This document shows, piece after piece, positions 37,144-47,448 of a stretch of 64,000 nt of DNA. The stretch comes from Enterobacter wuhouensis (GTDB lineage Bacteria; Pseudomonadota; Gammaproteobacteria; Enterobacterales; Enterobacteriaceae). Location: contig NZ_SJOO01000006.1 of NCBI RefSeq assembly GCF_004331265.1, positions 1-64,000 on the forward strand. Reading direction: 5' to 3'. The notes below the pieces were generated by a model. That model was given only the letters and a program-made list of their open reading frames with translations. It was not told the origin of the DNA and ran no database searches. The stretch's first letter is position 1. Each line of letters opens with the position of its first letter. The translations under genes and the position numbers were made by a program.

Positions 37144-37213
37144 ACCCTCACCCTAACCCTCTCCCATGGGGAGAGGGAACAATTCGGTTTTCTCCCTCTC
37201 CCCTGGGGAGAGG
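37144..37213. repeat. CT-rich palindromic repeats, copy C (two units)
   Basis: Unit 1 (37144-37178) is ACCCTCACCCTAACCCTCTC through GGGGAGAGGG; unit 2 (37191-37213) is a shorter TCTCCCTCTCCCC...GGGGAGAGG. They fill the gap between the convergent phoU and yieH and may end transcription from both. Confidence 0.8.
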
Positions 37214-37218
37214 TAAAC

Positions 37219-37884
37219 TCAGCGAGTAATATTCCATCCGCGCGCCTTCCACAGCGCTGGCAGCTGCGCCAGATCGGTAAAGGTCGTCACTTTTGGATGA
37301 TCGATCGGCCTGTTGTGCGGATCGGCGCAGAAGTAAAACACCTCCATGCCCGCATCAATACCCGACTGCGCCCCCGCTGCGGAGTCATCCACCAGAATGC
37401 AGTTTTCCACGTTGACGTTCATCGCTTTCGCCGCATGGAACATCAGGGCCGGATCGGGCTTCCACCGCTGGATATCGTAGCCGCTGAACAGTTTTTCCGG
37501 GAAGTGGTGCAACATCTCCAGCTTGCCCAGCGAGTGCTGCATTTTGCTGACCGGGCCGTTAGAGACCACACAAATGGGCACCGTCATCGCATCCAGCAGC
37601 GCGTTTGCGCCGGCAATAACCTCCAGCTCCGAGTCGAAGAGGCGTGCGACCTCGGCGCGATAAACGGGTTCCAGATCCGCTTTTGCCAGATCCACACCGT
37701 GCTCCTGGTTAATGATGTCGATGATTTCGTAGAGCTTCACGCCCTTAAAGCGTTTGAACACCTCGTCGAGATCGAGGGTAATGCCAAATTCCTGGAACAT
37801 GGCAACATACGCGCGAGAACAAATGACCTCACTGTCGACCAGCGTACCGTCGCAGTCGAAAAATACCGCTTCAATTCCGGACAT
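37219..37884 (-). CDS. yieH: YieH, HAD-family phosphatase (6-phosphogluconate phosphatase)
   Basis: A 221-residue HAD hydrolase. Motif I is FFDCDGTLVDSE near the N-terminus, motif II is VVSNGP, motif III Lys is in RWKPDP, and motif IV is LVDDSAAG. E. coli YieH dephosphorylates 6-phosphogluconate in vitro. The start at 37884 (MSGIEAVFF) restores the E. coli length; the frame is open to 37902. Confidence 0.93.
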   Translation of the reverse strand: MSGIEAVFFDCDGTLVDSEVICSRAYVAMFQEFGITLDLDEVFKRFKGVKLYEIIDIINQEHGVDLAKADLEPVYRAEVARLFDSELEVIAGANALLDAMTVPICVVSNGPVSKMQHSLGKLEMLHHFPEKLFSGYDIQRWKPDPALMFHAAKAMNVNVENCILVDDSAAGAQSGIDAGMEVFYFCADPHNRPIDHPKVTTFTDLAQLPALWKARGWNITR

Positions 37885-37933
37885 GCCTTTCCCTTTTAAC
37901 AAGTTTAACGTTTACGTACGGCAGTTTAACGAC

Positions 37934-37949
37934 ACGCAATCGTTGCCGT
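37934..37949. promoter_or_regulatory. PurR-type operator upstream of adeP
   Basis: ACGCAATCGTTGCCGT resembles the PurR consensus ACGCAAACGTTTGCGT, with the central CG preserved. PurR control of adeP (yieG) is known in E. coli. The distance to the gene (about 100 bases) is compatible. Confidence 0.6.
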
Positions 37950-38049
37950 ATAAGCAAAATCAATGAAAAAAGTATCTCGTAACCGCCACTATTGTCGCAT
38001 TTTGGTATAGGATAGCGACGAATTTTCCCTCCTTGTTCGGAAATTGATG

Positions 38050-39387
38050 ATGAGTCAACAACACACTACCCAGACATCTGGTCAGGGTTTGCTTGAGCGC
38101 GTGTTCAAACTGCGCGAGCACGGCACGACGGCACGCACCGAAGTGATTGCCGGTTTCACCACCTTCCTGACGATGGTGTATATCGTTTTTGTTAACCCAC
38201 AAATTCTGGGCGTTGCTGGCATGGATACCAGCGCCGTCTTCGTGACTACCTGTCTGATCGCGGCCCTGGGCAGCATCCTGATGGGCGTGTTCGCTAATCT
38301 GCCTGTGGCGCTGGCTCCGGCAATGGGTCTGAATGCGTTCTTTGCGTTCGTGGTGGTTCAGGCGATGGGCCTGCCGTGGCAGGTTGGCATGGGCGCTATC
38401 TTCTGGGGCGCCGTTGGCCTGCTGCTTCTGACCATCTTCCGCGTGCGCTACTGGATGATTGCCAATATCCCGGTGAGCCTGCGCGTGGGCATCACCAGCG
38501 GTATCGGCCTGTTCATCGGCATGATGGGTTTGAAAAACGCCGGTGTGATCGTGGCGAACCCGGAAACGCTGGTGAGCATCGGCAACCTGACCTCCCACAG
38601 CGTGCTGCTGGGCGTGCTGGGCTTCTTTATCATCGCGATTCTGGCCTCCCGCAATATTCACGCGGCGGTGCTAGTGTCCATCGTGGTCACTACGCTGCTG
38701 GGCTGGATGCTGGGCGATGTACAATTCCACGGTATCGTCTCCGCGCCACCGAGCGTCTCTACCGTGATTGGTCACGTGGATCTGGCTGGGTCGTTTAACC
38801 TCGGTCTGGCGGGCGTGATTTTCTCCTTCATGCTGGTGAACCTGTTTGACTCCTCCGGTACGCTGATCGGCGTGACCGACAAAGCGGGTCTGGCGGATGA
38901 GAAAGGCAAATTCCCGCGCATGAAGCAGGCGCTGTTTGTGGATAGCGTCTCCTCTGTGACCGGTGCTTTTATCGGAACCTCGTCTGTTACCGCGTACATT
39001 GAATCTTCTTCCGGCGTGTCCGTGGGCGGCCGTACCGGCCTGACGGCGGTGGTCGTGGGTATTCTGTTCCTGCTGGTGATCTTCCTCTCTCCGCTGGCGG
39101 GTATGGTTCCACCGTATGCGGCAGCAGGCGCGCTGATCTACGTAGGCGTGCTGATGACCTCCAGCCTGGCGCGCGTGAAGTGGGAAGATTTAACGGAAGC
39201 CGTTCCGGCGTTTATTACCGCGGTGATGATGCCGTTCAGCTTCTCGATTACCGAAGGTATCGCGCTGGGCTTTATCTCTTACTGCGTGATGAAGATCGGT
39301 ACCGGCCGCTTCCGCGAACTCAGCCCGTGCGTGATCGTTGTGGCGCTGCTGTTTGTAATGAAGATTGTATTTATTGACGCGCACTAA
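38050..39387 (+). CDS. adeP: AdeP (YieG), high-affinity adenine permease
   Basis: A 445-residue inner-membrane proton symporter of the AzgA branch of the NCS2 family, near-identical to E. coli AdeP. The N-terminal GFTTFLTMVYI and ALAPAMGLNAFFAF segments are family signatures. Three ATG codons lie close together (38044, 38047, 38050); 38050 gives the E. coli length. Confidence 0.95.
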   Translation: MSQQHTTQTSGQGLLERVFKLREHGTTARTEVIAGFTTFLTMVYIVFVNPQILGVAGMDTSAVFVTTCLIAALGSILMGVFANLPVALAPAMGLNAFFAFVVVQAMGLPWQVGMGAIFWGAVGLLLLTIFRVRYWMIANIPVSLRVGITSGIGLFIGMMGLKNAGVIVANPETLVSIGNLTSHSVLLGVLGFFIIAILASRNIHAAVLVSIVVTTLLGWMLGDVQFHGIVSAPPSVSTVIGHVDLAGSFNLGLAGVIFSFMLVNLFDSSGTLIGVTDKAGLADEKGKFPRMKQALFVDSVSSVTGAFIGTSSVTAYIESSSGVSVGGRTGLTAVVVGILFLLVIFLSPLAGMVPPYAAAGALIYVGVLMTSSLARVKWEDLTEAVPAFITAVMMPFSFSITEGIALGFISYCVMKIGTGRFRELSPCVIVVALLFVMKIVFIDAH

Positions 39388-39402
39388 GGTGCGGTTTGTG
39401 GT

Positions 39403-39471
39403 GTCAGGTGGCGCTTCGCTTACCTGACCTACTGACGAGTGTAGGCCCGGTAAGCGCTAGCGCCACCGGGC
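39403..39471. repeat. REP pair (BIME) between adeP and chrR
   Basis: GTCAGGTGGCGC...ACCTGAC (39403-39428) and GTAGGCCCGGTAAGCG...CCACCGGGC (39441-39471), followed by T6. The second palindrome plus the T run could act as an adeP terminator. It ends 7 bases before the chrR stop codon. Confidence 0.87.
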
Positions 39472-39478
39472 TTTTTTA

Positions 39479-40045
39479 TCAGGCTTTAACCCGCTTAATA
39501 TAATCCCCAAACGCCGTCAGCTGGCCAGACAGATGATCGCGCGTGCTCTGATCCACCACTTCACCCGTCTGCGGGTCGACCTTGTTCTGAATCACACCGC
39601 CCATAAATTCCGGCTTGTTCATCACCATTGCATCCAGGAACACCAGGATCTGGCGCAGGTGATACTGGCAGCGCGCGCCGCCAATGGCCCCCATAGAGCT
39701 GGTCTGGATCAGCACCGGCTTGCCCGCGAGCGGTTGCTCCGGCAGGCGAGAAAGCCAGTCGATGGCGTTCTTCAGGCCGCCCGGAACCGAGTAGTTGTAC
39801 TCCGGCGTAACAATAACCACGCCGTCGGCCTGACGGATCTGCTCAGCAAGCGCTTCCACGCTCTGCGGGAAGCCGTCTTCCTGCTGCACATCCGCATCAT
39901 AAAGCGGAATATCGCCGATGGACGGCAGCGCGGCAATCTCCATACCTGCCGGTGCCAGCTGCGGCAGCGTGCGGGCAACCATCCCGTTAAATGAACCTTT
40001 GCGCAGGCTTCCCAGTAACGTAACAACTTTCAACGTATCAGACAT
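39479..40045 (-). CDS. chrR: ChrR (YieF), NAD(P)H-dependent FMN quinone/chromate reductase
   Basis: A 188-residue flavoprotein of the NADPH-dependent FMN reductase family. The FMN phosphate loop is LLGSLRKGSFN (about 10-20) and the second motif is TPEYNYSVPGGLKNAIDW. In E. coli it reduces quinones by two electrons, and chromate in vitro, protecting against H2O2. Confidence 0.95.
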   Translation of the reverse strand: MSDTLKVVTLLGSLRKGSFNGMVARTLPQLAPAGMEIAALPSIGDIPLYDADVQQEDGFPQSVEALAEQIRQADGVVIVTPEYNYSVPGGLKNAIDWLSRLPEQPLAGKPVLIQTSSMGAIGGARCQYHLRQILVFLDAMVMNKPEFMGGVIQNKVDPQTGEVVDQSTRDHLSGQLTAFGDYIKRVKA

Positions 40046-40081
40046 GATTACTCCTGTTTCATCATGATGACCCTGAACGGA

Positions 40082-40828
40082 TCAGCTAAGGGTAAATGCT
40101 TTTTCTGCCGGTAAACTGGTTAATCGCATCAGGCGCGCGGCGGGCTCGTTGGCGCGCTCGGGCACATCAGGAAGGCTACGCCATCCGTGCTTGCTGTCAA
40201 ATTCCCAGATTCTCAGCCGCTCAATCGCAGGGGTCACCGCAACAGACCAGATCAACACGTCCTCAGCGTCGCTGAGCGCTTCGACCAGCGCGGCTTTGGT
40301 CGCACGCAGGCGTCCGGAGCCAGGCAGCAGCTGCAGCAGGCTGGCGTCGTCTGAGGCGCAACCGCAGAGCTTGCGGATGCTCTGGCGCAGGGTGATGAGC
40401 TGGGCTCGGGCCTCGATGGGATCGTTCTGGTTGCGCACCCACAGCTTTTCATTGCTGGAGAGCGGATAGTCGTCGTGCGGGTTAGCGCCGTGGAAGCCGC
40501 GGGTGGCGCGCTGAAGTTCCATATCCAGCCCGCAATCCCCTTCGGTGGTGAGCGCGACGCCAACAATATTACCCGCGTAGGCTATCGAAAAACGGGGATG
40601 TTCCGGGTCGGCAAAGACAGGGCGACCTTCGGGTTGAGTAATGATGTCCGGCAGTTCACTGATGCCGTACAGCATGAAAAGCAGCTCGGCGAGCAGGGCT
40701 CGTGATGCCAAAAAGCGTGACCGGCGGTGTTCCGGAAGCTTGAGTGCCTCGCTGTGACATGCTGAAGAAATTCTTGCCGATACGAGGCGTCCTTCTGTAA
40801 GAGTCCCTCTTGCAAAGTGCGTAGCCAT
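40082..40828 (-). CDS. yieE: YieE, 4'-phosphopantetheinyl-transferase-like protein
   Basis: A 248-residue protein homologous to E. coli YieE and related to Sfp-type phosphopantetheinyl transferases. The Mg-binding DxE is present in CGLDMELQRATRGF (about 98-111). The second family motif (W-x-x-K-E) is not recognisable; the aligned stretch reads QLITLRQSIRKL. Activity is therefore uncertain. It lies 36 bases upstream of chrR on the same strand and may be co-transcribed with it. Confidence 0.85.
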   Translation of the reverse strand: MATHFARGTLTEGRLVSARISSACHSEALKLPEHRRSRFLASRALLAELLFMLYGISELPDIITQPEGRPVFADPEHPRFSIAYAGNIVGVALTTEGDCGLDMELQRATRGFHGANPHDDYPLSSNEKLWVRNQNDPIEARAQLITLRQSIRKLCGCASDDASLLQLLPGSGRLRATKAALVEALSDAEDVLIWSVAVTPAIERLRIWEFDSKHGWRSLPDVPERANEPAARLMRLTSLPAEKAFTLS

Positions 40829-40950
40829 TTTTCGCTCCTTGATAATGGTCGTAATCGGTTAAACGGTTACATGATTATCGCTTAACTTGACTCCTGTTTT
40901 AATCAGTAAATGGAGGTAAGAGAAGACTTAGGACCGAACTTTACATTTTC

Positions 40951-41922
40951 TTAGGCAAAAACAGGACCTGGAGCGGCGTACAGCGCTTTGATTGTCTCAC
41001 GCAACCAGAGAATTTTGGGGTTATGGCTGTTCCGTTTATGCCAGATCATGGTGAAGGGCACGGTCAGCTTTTCAGCCTGCGCCTCATCGAAGGGAATGGG
41101 GAGCGCGATCAGCTTGCGCTGGTGGAGCTGATTGTAGTGATGGCAGTAGTGCGGCGCGGTGGCGATGTAATTATGCCCCGGCTGTGCCGCCATAAACATC
41201 GACTGCTCAAAGCCGGGCAGACTCATGGCGATATTGCGTTCACGCCCCATCTCTTTCAGCACTTCGTCGAGCGCCCACGTGTCGCTGCGCTCCCAGAAGA
41301 TGCTGATATGCGGGTAGCGCAGAAACGTCTCCAGATCCCACTCTTCCTGAAGCGCCGGGTGATCTTCACGAAGATACACGCACGGACGGTCGCTAAACAG
41401 GATCTCGTAATCAATAAACCACGGCATGAGCTTCAACAGCTCACGGGAGCGCGGATGCGTTTCGCGCCCGGTGAAGCCAAGATCCACCTCGCCACGCGTA
41501 ATGGCGTCCAGGGAATCATAATCCCAGTGGCGCATCTTCACCGTCGCCTGCGGATAGCGCTGGTTCACCTGCTCCAGCAGGCTATTGAAGCGGATCAGCA
41601 TCAGCGGCGTTTCGGCGGCCAGCACGAACGTCAGGCCGCCGGGGGAGTCGTGGTGGAATTTGTCGAGGATCTGATTGCCAATCTGCATCCAGTCCGCCAG
41701 GTCCTGTTCCAGGCTTACCGTTAACGGGGTAGGCAGCAGCCCTAACGGCGTTTTCACAAACAGCGGATCGTCGAACCAGTCGCGCAGCTTTGCCAGCGAT
41801 TTACTCACCGCAGACGGCGTCACGTTCATTCGCTTTGCGGCTTTAGTGACGCTGCGTTCCTGCAGCAAAAGCTGCAGACAAAGCAACAGGTTAAGATCAA
41901 GGCTGCTGATGGGCTTCTTCAT
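40951..41922 (-). CDS. yidZ: YidZ, LysR-family regulator
   Basis: A 323-residue LysR regulator. The N-terminal helix-turn-helix is [24 protein letters not shown] (residues about 23-46). E. coli YidZ is linked to nitric oxide resistance under anaerobic growth. The start at 41922 ([14 protein letters not shown]) is homologous; the open frame reaches 41979 inside mdtL. The 5' end overlaps the mdtL 3' end by 26 bases on the same strand, suggesting co-transcription. Confidence 0.92.
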   Translation of the reverse strand: MKKPISSLDLNLLLCLQLLLQERSVTKAAKRMNVTPSAVSKSLAKLRDWFDDPLFVKTPLGLLPTPLTVSLEQDLADWMQIGNQILDKFHHDSPGGLTFVLAAETPLMLIRFNSLLEQVNQRYPQATVKMRHWDYDSLDAITRGEVDLGFTGRETHPRSRELLKLMPWFIDYEILFSDRPCVYLREDHPALQEEWDLETFLRYPHISIFWERSDTWALDEVLKEMGRERNIAMSLPGFEQSMFMAAQPGHNYIATAPHYCHHYNQLHQRKLIALPIPFDEAQAEKLTVPFTMIWHKRNSHNPKILWLRETIKALYAAPGPVFA

Positions 41923-43066
41923 ATTTCGCCGCGGGCTGGATGGCCATAAGTAAGATAATGCACAGTATGCTACAGCCAATCAGAACCCCGATCAGCATAT
42001 TCAGCGCGTTCAGGCCAATAACGGCGGCCAGCCAAATCCACAGCGACGACCCGCAGACCTGCGCGATGCCCAGAACGGAGCTGGCCACTCCGGCTTTCAG
42101 CGAGAACGGGCCGAGCGCCTGGCTCATCGCCACGCCAAAACCGACGGAGAACCCGGCGCAGATAAGGGTTATTCCCACCAGCATCACCGCGTGCGAACTG
42201 GCTGTTGCCAGAGTCACCCCTGCGGTGAGGAACAGCACCTGTGACGTCAACATCAGCGTGCGCTGGCTAAAGATATTCAGCGCAAACGGCGTGGAGAACG
42301 AGACGGCCATGCTCACCATCGCGGTTAGCGCCATTACGGTGGAATACTCGCCGCGATCGAAGCCCATCGTCTCCATCAGCAACACAGGGGAAACGTTTAC
42401 ATAGGTCAGGATCACCGCCACGCTCAGCGTGGTCACGGCCAGACGGCTGAGGAAAAAGCGGTTAAGAAGCTTTTCGGCGGGGTGAATCGTTGCGGCGTGT
42501 CCCGCACTCTGCGAACCCGGATGGGTCTCTTTCAGCACGGTGATGGACAGAACAAAGACCAGCGCGCCCATGGCTGCCATGGTCCAGAAGAGGCTCTGCC
42601 ACGGGAATTTCAGCATGATCAGGTAGCCTACGACCGGGGCCAGCACCGGGATGATGCAGGTAATACCGTTGAGCATTGAGAGCACTTTGGCGCGTCGCTG
42701 GGCACTCAAGGTATCGCGCAAAATCGCAAACGCCACCACGTAGCAGCCACCGGCACCAATGCCCTGAATAAAGCGTCCGGACAGGAACAGCGTGCTGTCA
42801 TGTGCCAGGGAACAGAGCACGGAAGCCAGTGCGAACACGATGGCACCTGTAATAGCGACAGGCTGACGGCCCGCTTTATCCGCGATCTTCCCGGCAAATA
42901 CCATCGACGAGGCCATCCCCGCGAGGTAGGCAGAAAACGCGATATGCAGCTGCGCTTCGCTGGCACCCAGGTCGCGGGCGATGTGGGGAAGTCCCACCAG
43001 ATACATATCAATGCCGGACGGATACAGCAGTACCAGCGCAAAACTACAAAACAAAAAACGAACCAT
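41897..43066 (-). CDS. mdtL: MdtL, MFS multidrug efflux protein
   Basis: A 389-residue, 12-helix transporter of the DHA1/Bcr-CflA group. Motif A is [14 protein letters not shown] (about 60-73) and motif C lies around [17 protein letters not shown]. The E. coli protein gives resistance to chloramphenicol when overexpressed. It is separated by only 111 bases from mnmE; the tna operon found between them in E. coli K-12 is absent. Confidence 0.94.
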   Translation of the reverse strand: MVRFLFCSFALVLLYPSGIDMYLVGLPHIARDLGASEAQLHIAFSAYLAGMASSMVFAGKIADKAGRQPVAITGAIVFALASVLCSLAHDSTLFLSGRFIQGIGAGGCYVVAFAILRDTLSAQRRAKVLSMLNGITCIIPVLAPVVGYLIMLKFPWQSLFWTMAAMGALVFVLSITVLKETHPGSQSAGHAATIHPAEKLLNRFFLSRLAVTTLSVAVILTYVNVSPVLLMETMGFDRGEYSTVMALTAMVSMAVSFSTPFALNIFSQRTLMLTSQVLFLTAGVTLATASSHAVMLVGITLICAGFSVGFGVAMSQALGPFSLKAGVASSVLGIAQVCGSSLWIWLAAVIGLNALNMLIGVLIGCSILCIILLMAIQPAAKYEEAHQQP

Positions 43067-43137
43067 AAATCCCCCATAGATGCAGGCATGCAGAATAGGG
43101 GGTGGATAGCGATAAGGCGAGTTGCCATTTGGACAAA

Positions 43138-43162
43138 GGTGATTTCCTGGCAGGAAATCACC
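43138..43162. other. Perfect inverted repeat between mnmE and mdtL
   Basis: GGTGATTTCC (43138-43147) pairs with GGAAATCACC (43153-43162) across a 5-base loop. There is no T run on the minus strand. It may be a weak mnmE terminator, an mRNA stability element or an operator for mdtL. Confidence 0.6.
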
Positions 43163-43177
43163 CTGGATTAGCGGGAA

Positions 43178-44542
43178 TTACTTACCAATACAGAAGCTGG
43201 AGAAAATCCTTCCCAGCAGATCGTCCGACGTAAACTCCCCGGTGATCTCGCTCAGGTTCTGCTGCGCCAGGCGCAGCTCTTCCGCCAGCAGCTCGCCCGC
43301 CCACGCGCCGATCAGCTGCGCTTTGCCCTGAACAAGGTGGTTTGCCGCCTCTTCCAGCGCCTGCAGGTGACGACGACGCGCCAGGAATCCACCTTCCATG
43401 CTGGTGTCAAAGCCCATGCTTTGCTTGAGATGGTTGCGCAGATCGTCAACGCCTTCACCGGTACGCGCCGACAGGCGAATCAGTGAGTGACCGTTCACAT
43501 CGCTGATGCCTAACGTTTCGCCGGTAACGTCCGCTTTGTTACGCACCACGGTGATTGGCAGTTTCGCCGGAAGACGGGCGATAAAGTCTGGCCAGATGTC
43601 CGCCGGGTCCACGGCGTCGGTCGTGGTGCCGTCTACCATAAACAGCACGCGGTCGGCCTGCTCGATCTCCTGCCAGGCGCGTTCGATACCGATGCGCTCA
43701 ACCTCGTCGCTGGCATCGCGCAGGCCGGCGGTGTCGATGATATGCAGCGGCATCCCGTCGATGTGGATATGCTCGCGCAGGACGTCGCGGGTGGTGCCGG
43801 CGATATCCGTCACGATTGCCGCTTCACGGCCCGCCAGGGCGTTCAGCAGGCTCGATTTTCCGGCGTTAGGGCGACCAGCAATGACGACCTTCATCCCTTC
43901 ACGCAGCAGGCTTCCCTGGCGCGCTTCGGCACGGACGGCGTCGAGATCGTTCATCACCTGGTTGAGCTGCGCTTCGATTTTGCCGTCAGAGAGGAAGTCG
44001 ATCTCCTCGTCCGGGAAGTCGATAGCCGCTTCCACGTAGATCCTGAGGTGAGTAAGTGCTTCCACAAGGTGATTTACGCGGGCGGAGAATGCGCCCTGCA
44101 GCGAGTTAAGCGCGGAGCGGGCCGCCTGTTCGGAACTGGCGTCGATCAGGTCTGCAATCGCCTCGGCCTGCGCCAGGTCGAGCTTGTCGTTGAGGAAGGC
44201 ACGTTCGGAGAACTCGCCCGGCTTCGCAATGCGCAGGCCTGGCAGGGTCAGAATACGTTTTAACAGCAGGTCGAGGATAACCGGGCCGCCGTGGCCCTGC
44301 AGCTCCAGCACGTCTTCGCCGGTAAAGGAGTTCGGGCCGGGGAACCACAGCGCAATGCCCTGATCCAGCGGGGTGCCGTCGCTGTCCTTAAACGGCAGAT
44401 AATCAGCGTAGCGCGGCTTTGGCAGTTTACCCAGCACCGCTTCAGCCACCTCGCGCGCCTTCAGGCCGGAGATGCGCAGAATGCCTACACCACCGCGTCC
44501 CGGTGGGGTTGCCTGGGCGACGATAGTGTCGTTATGGCTCAT
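43178..44542 (-). CDS. mnmE: MnmE (TrmE), tRNA modification GTPase
   Basis: A 454-residue partner of MnmG in forming 5-carboxymethylaminomethyl uridine at tRNA position 34. The N-terminal tetrahydrofolate-binding domain (1-118) has [18 protein letters not shown] domain is inserted in the helical domain: G1 [14 protein letters not shown] near 226, G2 GTTRDVLRE and G3 DTAGLR. The C-terminus is the conserved CIGK. Confidence 0.97.
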   Translation of the reverse strand: MSHNDTIVAQATPPGRGGVGILRISGLKAREVAEAVLGKLPKPRYADYLPFKDSDGTPLDQGIALWFPGPNSFTGEDVLELQGHGGPVILDLLLKRILTLPGLRIAKPGEFSERAFLNDKLDLAQAEAIADLIDASSEQAARSALNSLQGAFSARVNHLVEALTHLRIYVEAAIDFPDEEIDFLSDGKIEAQLNQVMNDLDAVRAEARQGSLLREGMKVVIAGRPNAGKSSLLNALAGREAAIVTDIAGTTRDVLREHIHIDGMPLHIIDTAGLRDASDEVERIGIERAWQEIEQADRVLFMVDGTTTDAVDPADIWPDFIARLPAKLPITVVRNKADVTGETLGISDVNGHSLIRLSARTGEGVDDLRNHLKQSMGFDTSMEGGFLARRRHLQALEEAANHLVQGKAQLIGAWAGELLAEELRLAQQNLSEITGEFTSDDLLGRIFSSFCIGK

Positions 44543-44564
44543 GGTTGGTCTCGTTCAATACAAA

Positions 44565-44590
44565 TAAAAAAGGCGGTCAATCGACCGCCC
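44565..44590 (-). terminator. yidC terminator
   Basis: On the minus strand GGCGGTC, loop GATT, GACCGCC, then T6. It begins 25 bases after the yidC stop and ends about 20 bases before the mnmE start. It separates the membrane-insertion genes from mnmE, perhaps incompletely. Confidence 0.88.
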
Positions 44591-44614
44591 TTATTTTAGC
44601 GTTAACCTACCGAA

Positions 44615-46258
44615 TCAGGACTTTTTCTTTTCGCGGCTATGCAGGCCACGTTTTTCCAGACCACGGTAAATCAGCTGCTGCTGGATGATGGTCACCAGGT
44701 TGCTGACGATATAGTACAGCACCAGACCTGACGGGAACCACAGGAAGAACACGGTGAAGATGACCGGCATGAAGGTCATGATCTTCTGCTGCATCGGGTC
44801 GGTCACGGTGGTTGGCGACATCTTCTGGATGAAGAACATCGTCACGCCCATCAGGATCGGCAGGATGTAGTACGGGTCCTGTGCGGACAGGTCATGGATC
44901 CACAGTGCGAACGGCGCGTGGCGCAGCTCAACGGAGCCCATCAGCATGTAGTACAGCGCAAGGAAGATTGGCATCTGAATCAGCAGCGGGAAGCAACCAC
45001 CCAGTGGGTTTACTTTCTCTGCTTTATACAGGGCCATCATTTCCTGGCTCTGACGCTGTTTGTCATCGCCCAGACGCTCACGCATCGCCGCAATCTTCGG
45101 CTGCAGCATACGCATCTTCGCCATGGAGGTGTACTGCGCTTTAGTCAGCGGGTACATGATGCCACGAACGATGAAGGTGATAACGATGATGGAGAAGCCC
45201 CAGTTACCCAGGAAGCTGTGGATGAACTTCAGCAGCTTAAACAGCGGCTGAGAGATGAACCACAACCAACCGTAATCGACGGTCAGGTCCAGGTGCGGCG
45301 CAACGGCAGCCATTTTATCCTGGATTTCCGGGCCGACCCACAGGGTGCTTGCCAGCTTGCCGGTTTGACCCGGCTGCACCAGAACCGGCTGAGATTTGTA
45401 GCCGATGGCTGCAATACCGTTGCCGAGGTTCGCGGTGTAGAAGTTGTTGGTACCGTCGTTATTTGGCACCCATGCTGTTGCGAAATACTGCTGCAGCATT
45501 GCCACCCAGCCGCCTTTAGCGCTGACGTTCAGGTTTTCGTTATCGGCAATGGTGTCGAATTTGTATTTCTCATACTTCGCGTCTGGCGTGGAGTACGCCG
45601 CGCCGCGGAAGGTATGCAGCGCAAAGTTGCTGCTTCCGGTGTCACGGTGAGACGGCAGATTGATGGACTGCTTCAGCTGACCAAAGGTAGAGATTTCCAG
45701 CGGTTTCTCACCGGCGTTCTGTACGCTATAGCCCACGTTCACCGCATATTCACCGCGTTTCAGGGTGAAGGTTTTGGTGAAGGTGTTGCCTGCCGCGTCG
45801 GTGTACGTCATCGGGATAGCGAGTTCGTTCTGACCATCGGCCAGTACAAAGGTATCACTCTCGACGTTATACAGCGGACGCGCACCGTTAGCCGGGTTAT
45901 CCGGGCCATCACGACCGGTCAGGCCGCTCTGAGCCTGATACAGGAACTCAGGTGTGGTTTCCAGTAACTGGAACGGTTCGGTAGACTTCAGCTCTTTCGG
46001 GTAGGTCAACAGCAGCGCCTGCTCAACATCACCACCACGGGTGTTGATAGTCAGCTCAAGCACATCGGTCTTAACCGTAATCTGTTTCCCCTGGCCACTG
46101 GCCGGTACGCCCTGGTCGGCGGCGCTACCCGCTGCGGTGGTCGTGGTCTGCGTGGTCTGCTGCTGGGGTTGAGGATTTTTATCCTGCTCCCATGCCTGCC
46201 AGATCATGAAAGACACGAACAACAAAGCGATGATAAGAAGATTGCGTTGCGAATCCAT
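44615..46258 (-). CDS. yidC: YidC, membrane protein insertase
   Basis: A 547-residue protein inserting membrane proteins alone or with SecYEG. An N-terminal membrane anchor ([20 protein letters not shown]) is followed by a large periplasmic domain and a C-terminal five-helix core with the conserved arginine in the first core helix ([15 protein letters not shown]). Fo subunit c from the atp operon is a known YidC client. It is 2 bases after yidD. Confidence 0.97.
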   Translation of the reverse strand: MDSQRNLLIIALLFVSFMIWQAWEQDKNPQPQQQTTQTTTTAAGSAADQGVPASGQGKQITVKTDVLELTINTRGGDVEQALLLTYPKELKSTEPFQLLETTPEFLYQAQSGLTGRDGPDNPANGARPLYNVESDTFVLADGQNELAIPMTYTDAAGNTFTKTFTLKRGEYAVNVGYSVQNAGEKPLEISTFGQLKQSINLPSHRDTGSSNFALHTFRGAAYSTPDAKYEKYKFDTIADNENLNVSAKGGWVAMLQQYFATAWVPNNDGTNNFYTANLGNGIAAIGYKSQPVLVQPGQTGKLASTLWVGPEIQDKMAAVAPHLDLTVDYGWLWFISQPLFKLLKFIHSFLGNWGFSIIVITFIVRGIMYPLTKAQYTSMAKMRMLQPKIAAMRERLGDDKQRQSQEMMALYKAEKVNPLGGCFPLLIQMPIFLALYYMLMGSVELRHAPFALWIHDLSAQDPYYILPILMGVTMFFIQKMSPTTVTDPMQQKIMTFMPVIFTVFFLWFPSGLVLYYIVSNLVTIIQQQLIYRGLEKRGLHSREKKKS

Positions 46259-46260
46259 CG

Positions 46261-46518
46261 TTAGTGTTCTCTGGTATCAAAGGGTCCTGGAGGGACGGGG
46301 TCGTCTCCACCTGGGTGTAAAGGGTGGCATTTTAATACGCGTTTCACCGTCAACCAACTGCCTTTTATCACTCCAAACCTGCGCAATGCCTCAATTCCGT
46401 AGCTTGAGCATGTTGGCGTGAAACGGCAATGTGGCCCGAGTAGCGGACTAATCAGGCGTTGATAGACCCTAATGAGGGCTATCAGGACCCGCGAGCCAGG
46501 CGACAGTGGCGGCGCCAT
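46261..46518 (-). CDS. yidD: YidD, membrane protein insertion efficiency factor
   Basis: An 85-residue protein with an amphipathic N-terminal helix and the conserved cysteine motif [15 protein letters not shown], ending [13 protein letters not shown]. It assists YidC-dependent insertion. Its start lies inside rnpA (overlap 37 bases), as in other enterobacteria. Confidence 0.95.
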
Positions 46519-46841
46519 AATTTTTCCAACGCTTCCGAGAGAGCACGGTTATCGAGGTCGGCAACCCCTTTCTTCGCCACCACCACGAAATCCATTGAAG
46601 GCAGTTCGTGCTGACGTAAACGGAAGCTTTCACGCGTCAGACGTTTAATCCGATTGCGTTCATGCGCACGCTTAACATTTTTCTTGGCGACTGTGAGACC
46701 GATGCGGGGATGCCCCAGCGAATTTTGGCGGCCGAGGATGGTGATTTGCGGCGTGCCAGCCCGTAGTGGCTGCTGGAAGACGAAAGTGAAATGAGTGGGA
46801 GTTAACAAACGTAACTCCCTGGGAAATGCTAGCTTAACCAC
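46482..46841 (-). CDS. rnpA: RnpA, protein component of RNase P
   Basis: A 119-residue basic protein that helps RNase P RNA recognise pre-tRNA. The RNR signature is [15 protein letters not shown]. The start is GTG at 46841, giving the E. coli length. It is 16 bases after rpmH and overlaps yidD. Confidence 0.96.
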
Positions 46842-46857
46842 TCAGGGGTTAGCTTTA

Positions 46858-47010
<153 letters not shown>

Positions 47011-47099
47011 CTAAACTTGAATAAATTCACTGACTTTTGCGTATACCCGAACGAGTTTCGAACGACTAACGCCTCAGCGTGGGTGATTAAAGAGGCCGG

Positions 47100-47128
47100 A
47101 TTGTAATAATTGTACACTCCAGAGTCAA
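47100..47128 (-). promoter_or_regulatory. rpmH promoter
   Basis: On the minus strand TTGACT (47123-47128), a 17-bp spacer and TACAAT (47100-47105), close to consensus, about 95 bases before rpmH. Confidence 0.8.
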
Positions 47129-47385
47129 TTCTCTTTCCTTATTTCCCGCGTATTTCCGCACGATTTCGCGTGGAAAATGAGCAACGGACGACGCAGGAAG
47201 ATGAGCATCACGCGCCGGGTCGAGGATTATACGGGCTCCCCAACAAAGCGCAAGGATCGTCCCGGATCTTCGTTAGATCATTTAAGCAATAAATTGTCTG
47301 TGCTCATTAATTTTTCCAATATGCGGGCTAAATCGTGGGGCACTCGCGTCAGGATCGTTTACACTTACCCGGTTTCGGATCTTCC

Positions 47386-47394
47386 TGTGGATAA
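47386..47394 (-). promoter_or_regulatory. DnaA box in the dnaA promoter
   Basis: TGTGGATAA, that is TTATCCACA on the minus strand. In E. coli the equivalent box between the two dnaA promoters mediates autorepression. Confidence 0.85.
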
Positions 47395-47442
47395 ATCGGG
47401 AAGAATCTGTGAGAAACAGAAGATCTCTGGCTCAGTTTAGGC

Positions 47443-47448
47443 TATGAT
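47443..47448 (+). promoter_or_regulatory. dnaA promoter 2, -10 element
   Basis: TATGAT in the context TTTAGGCTATGATCCGCGG, which I recognise as the E. coli dnaA2p region. No strong -35 is seen. GATC directly overlaps the -10, allowing methylation-dependent control. Confidence 0.6.

Noticed and set aside
44894..45967. 357-codon open frame on the plus strand across yidC
   Set aside because: Antisense to yidC and without family features.
47110..47440. Two short plus-strand open frames between rpmH and dnaA
   Set aside because: They cross the rpmH promoter and the DnaA box, with no ribosome-binding site or recognisable product.
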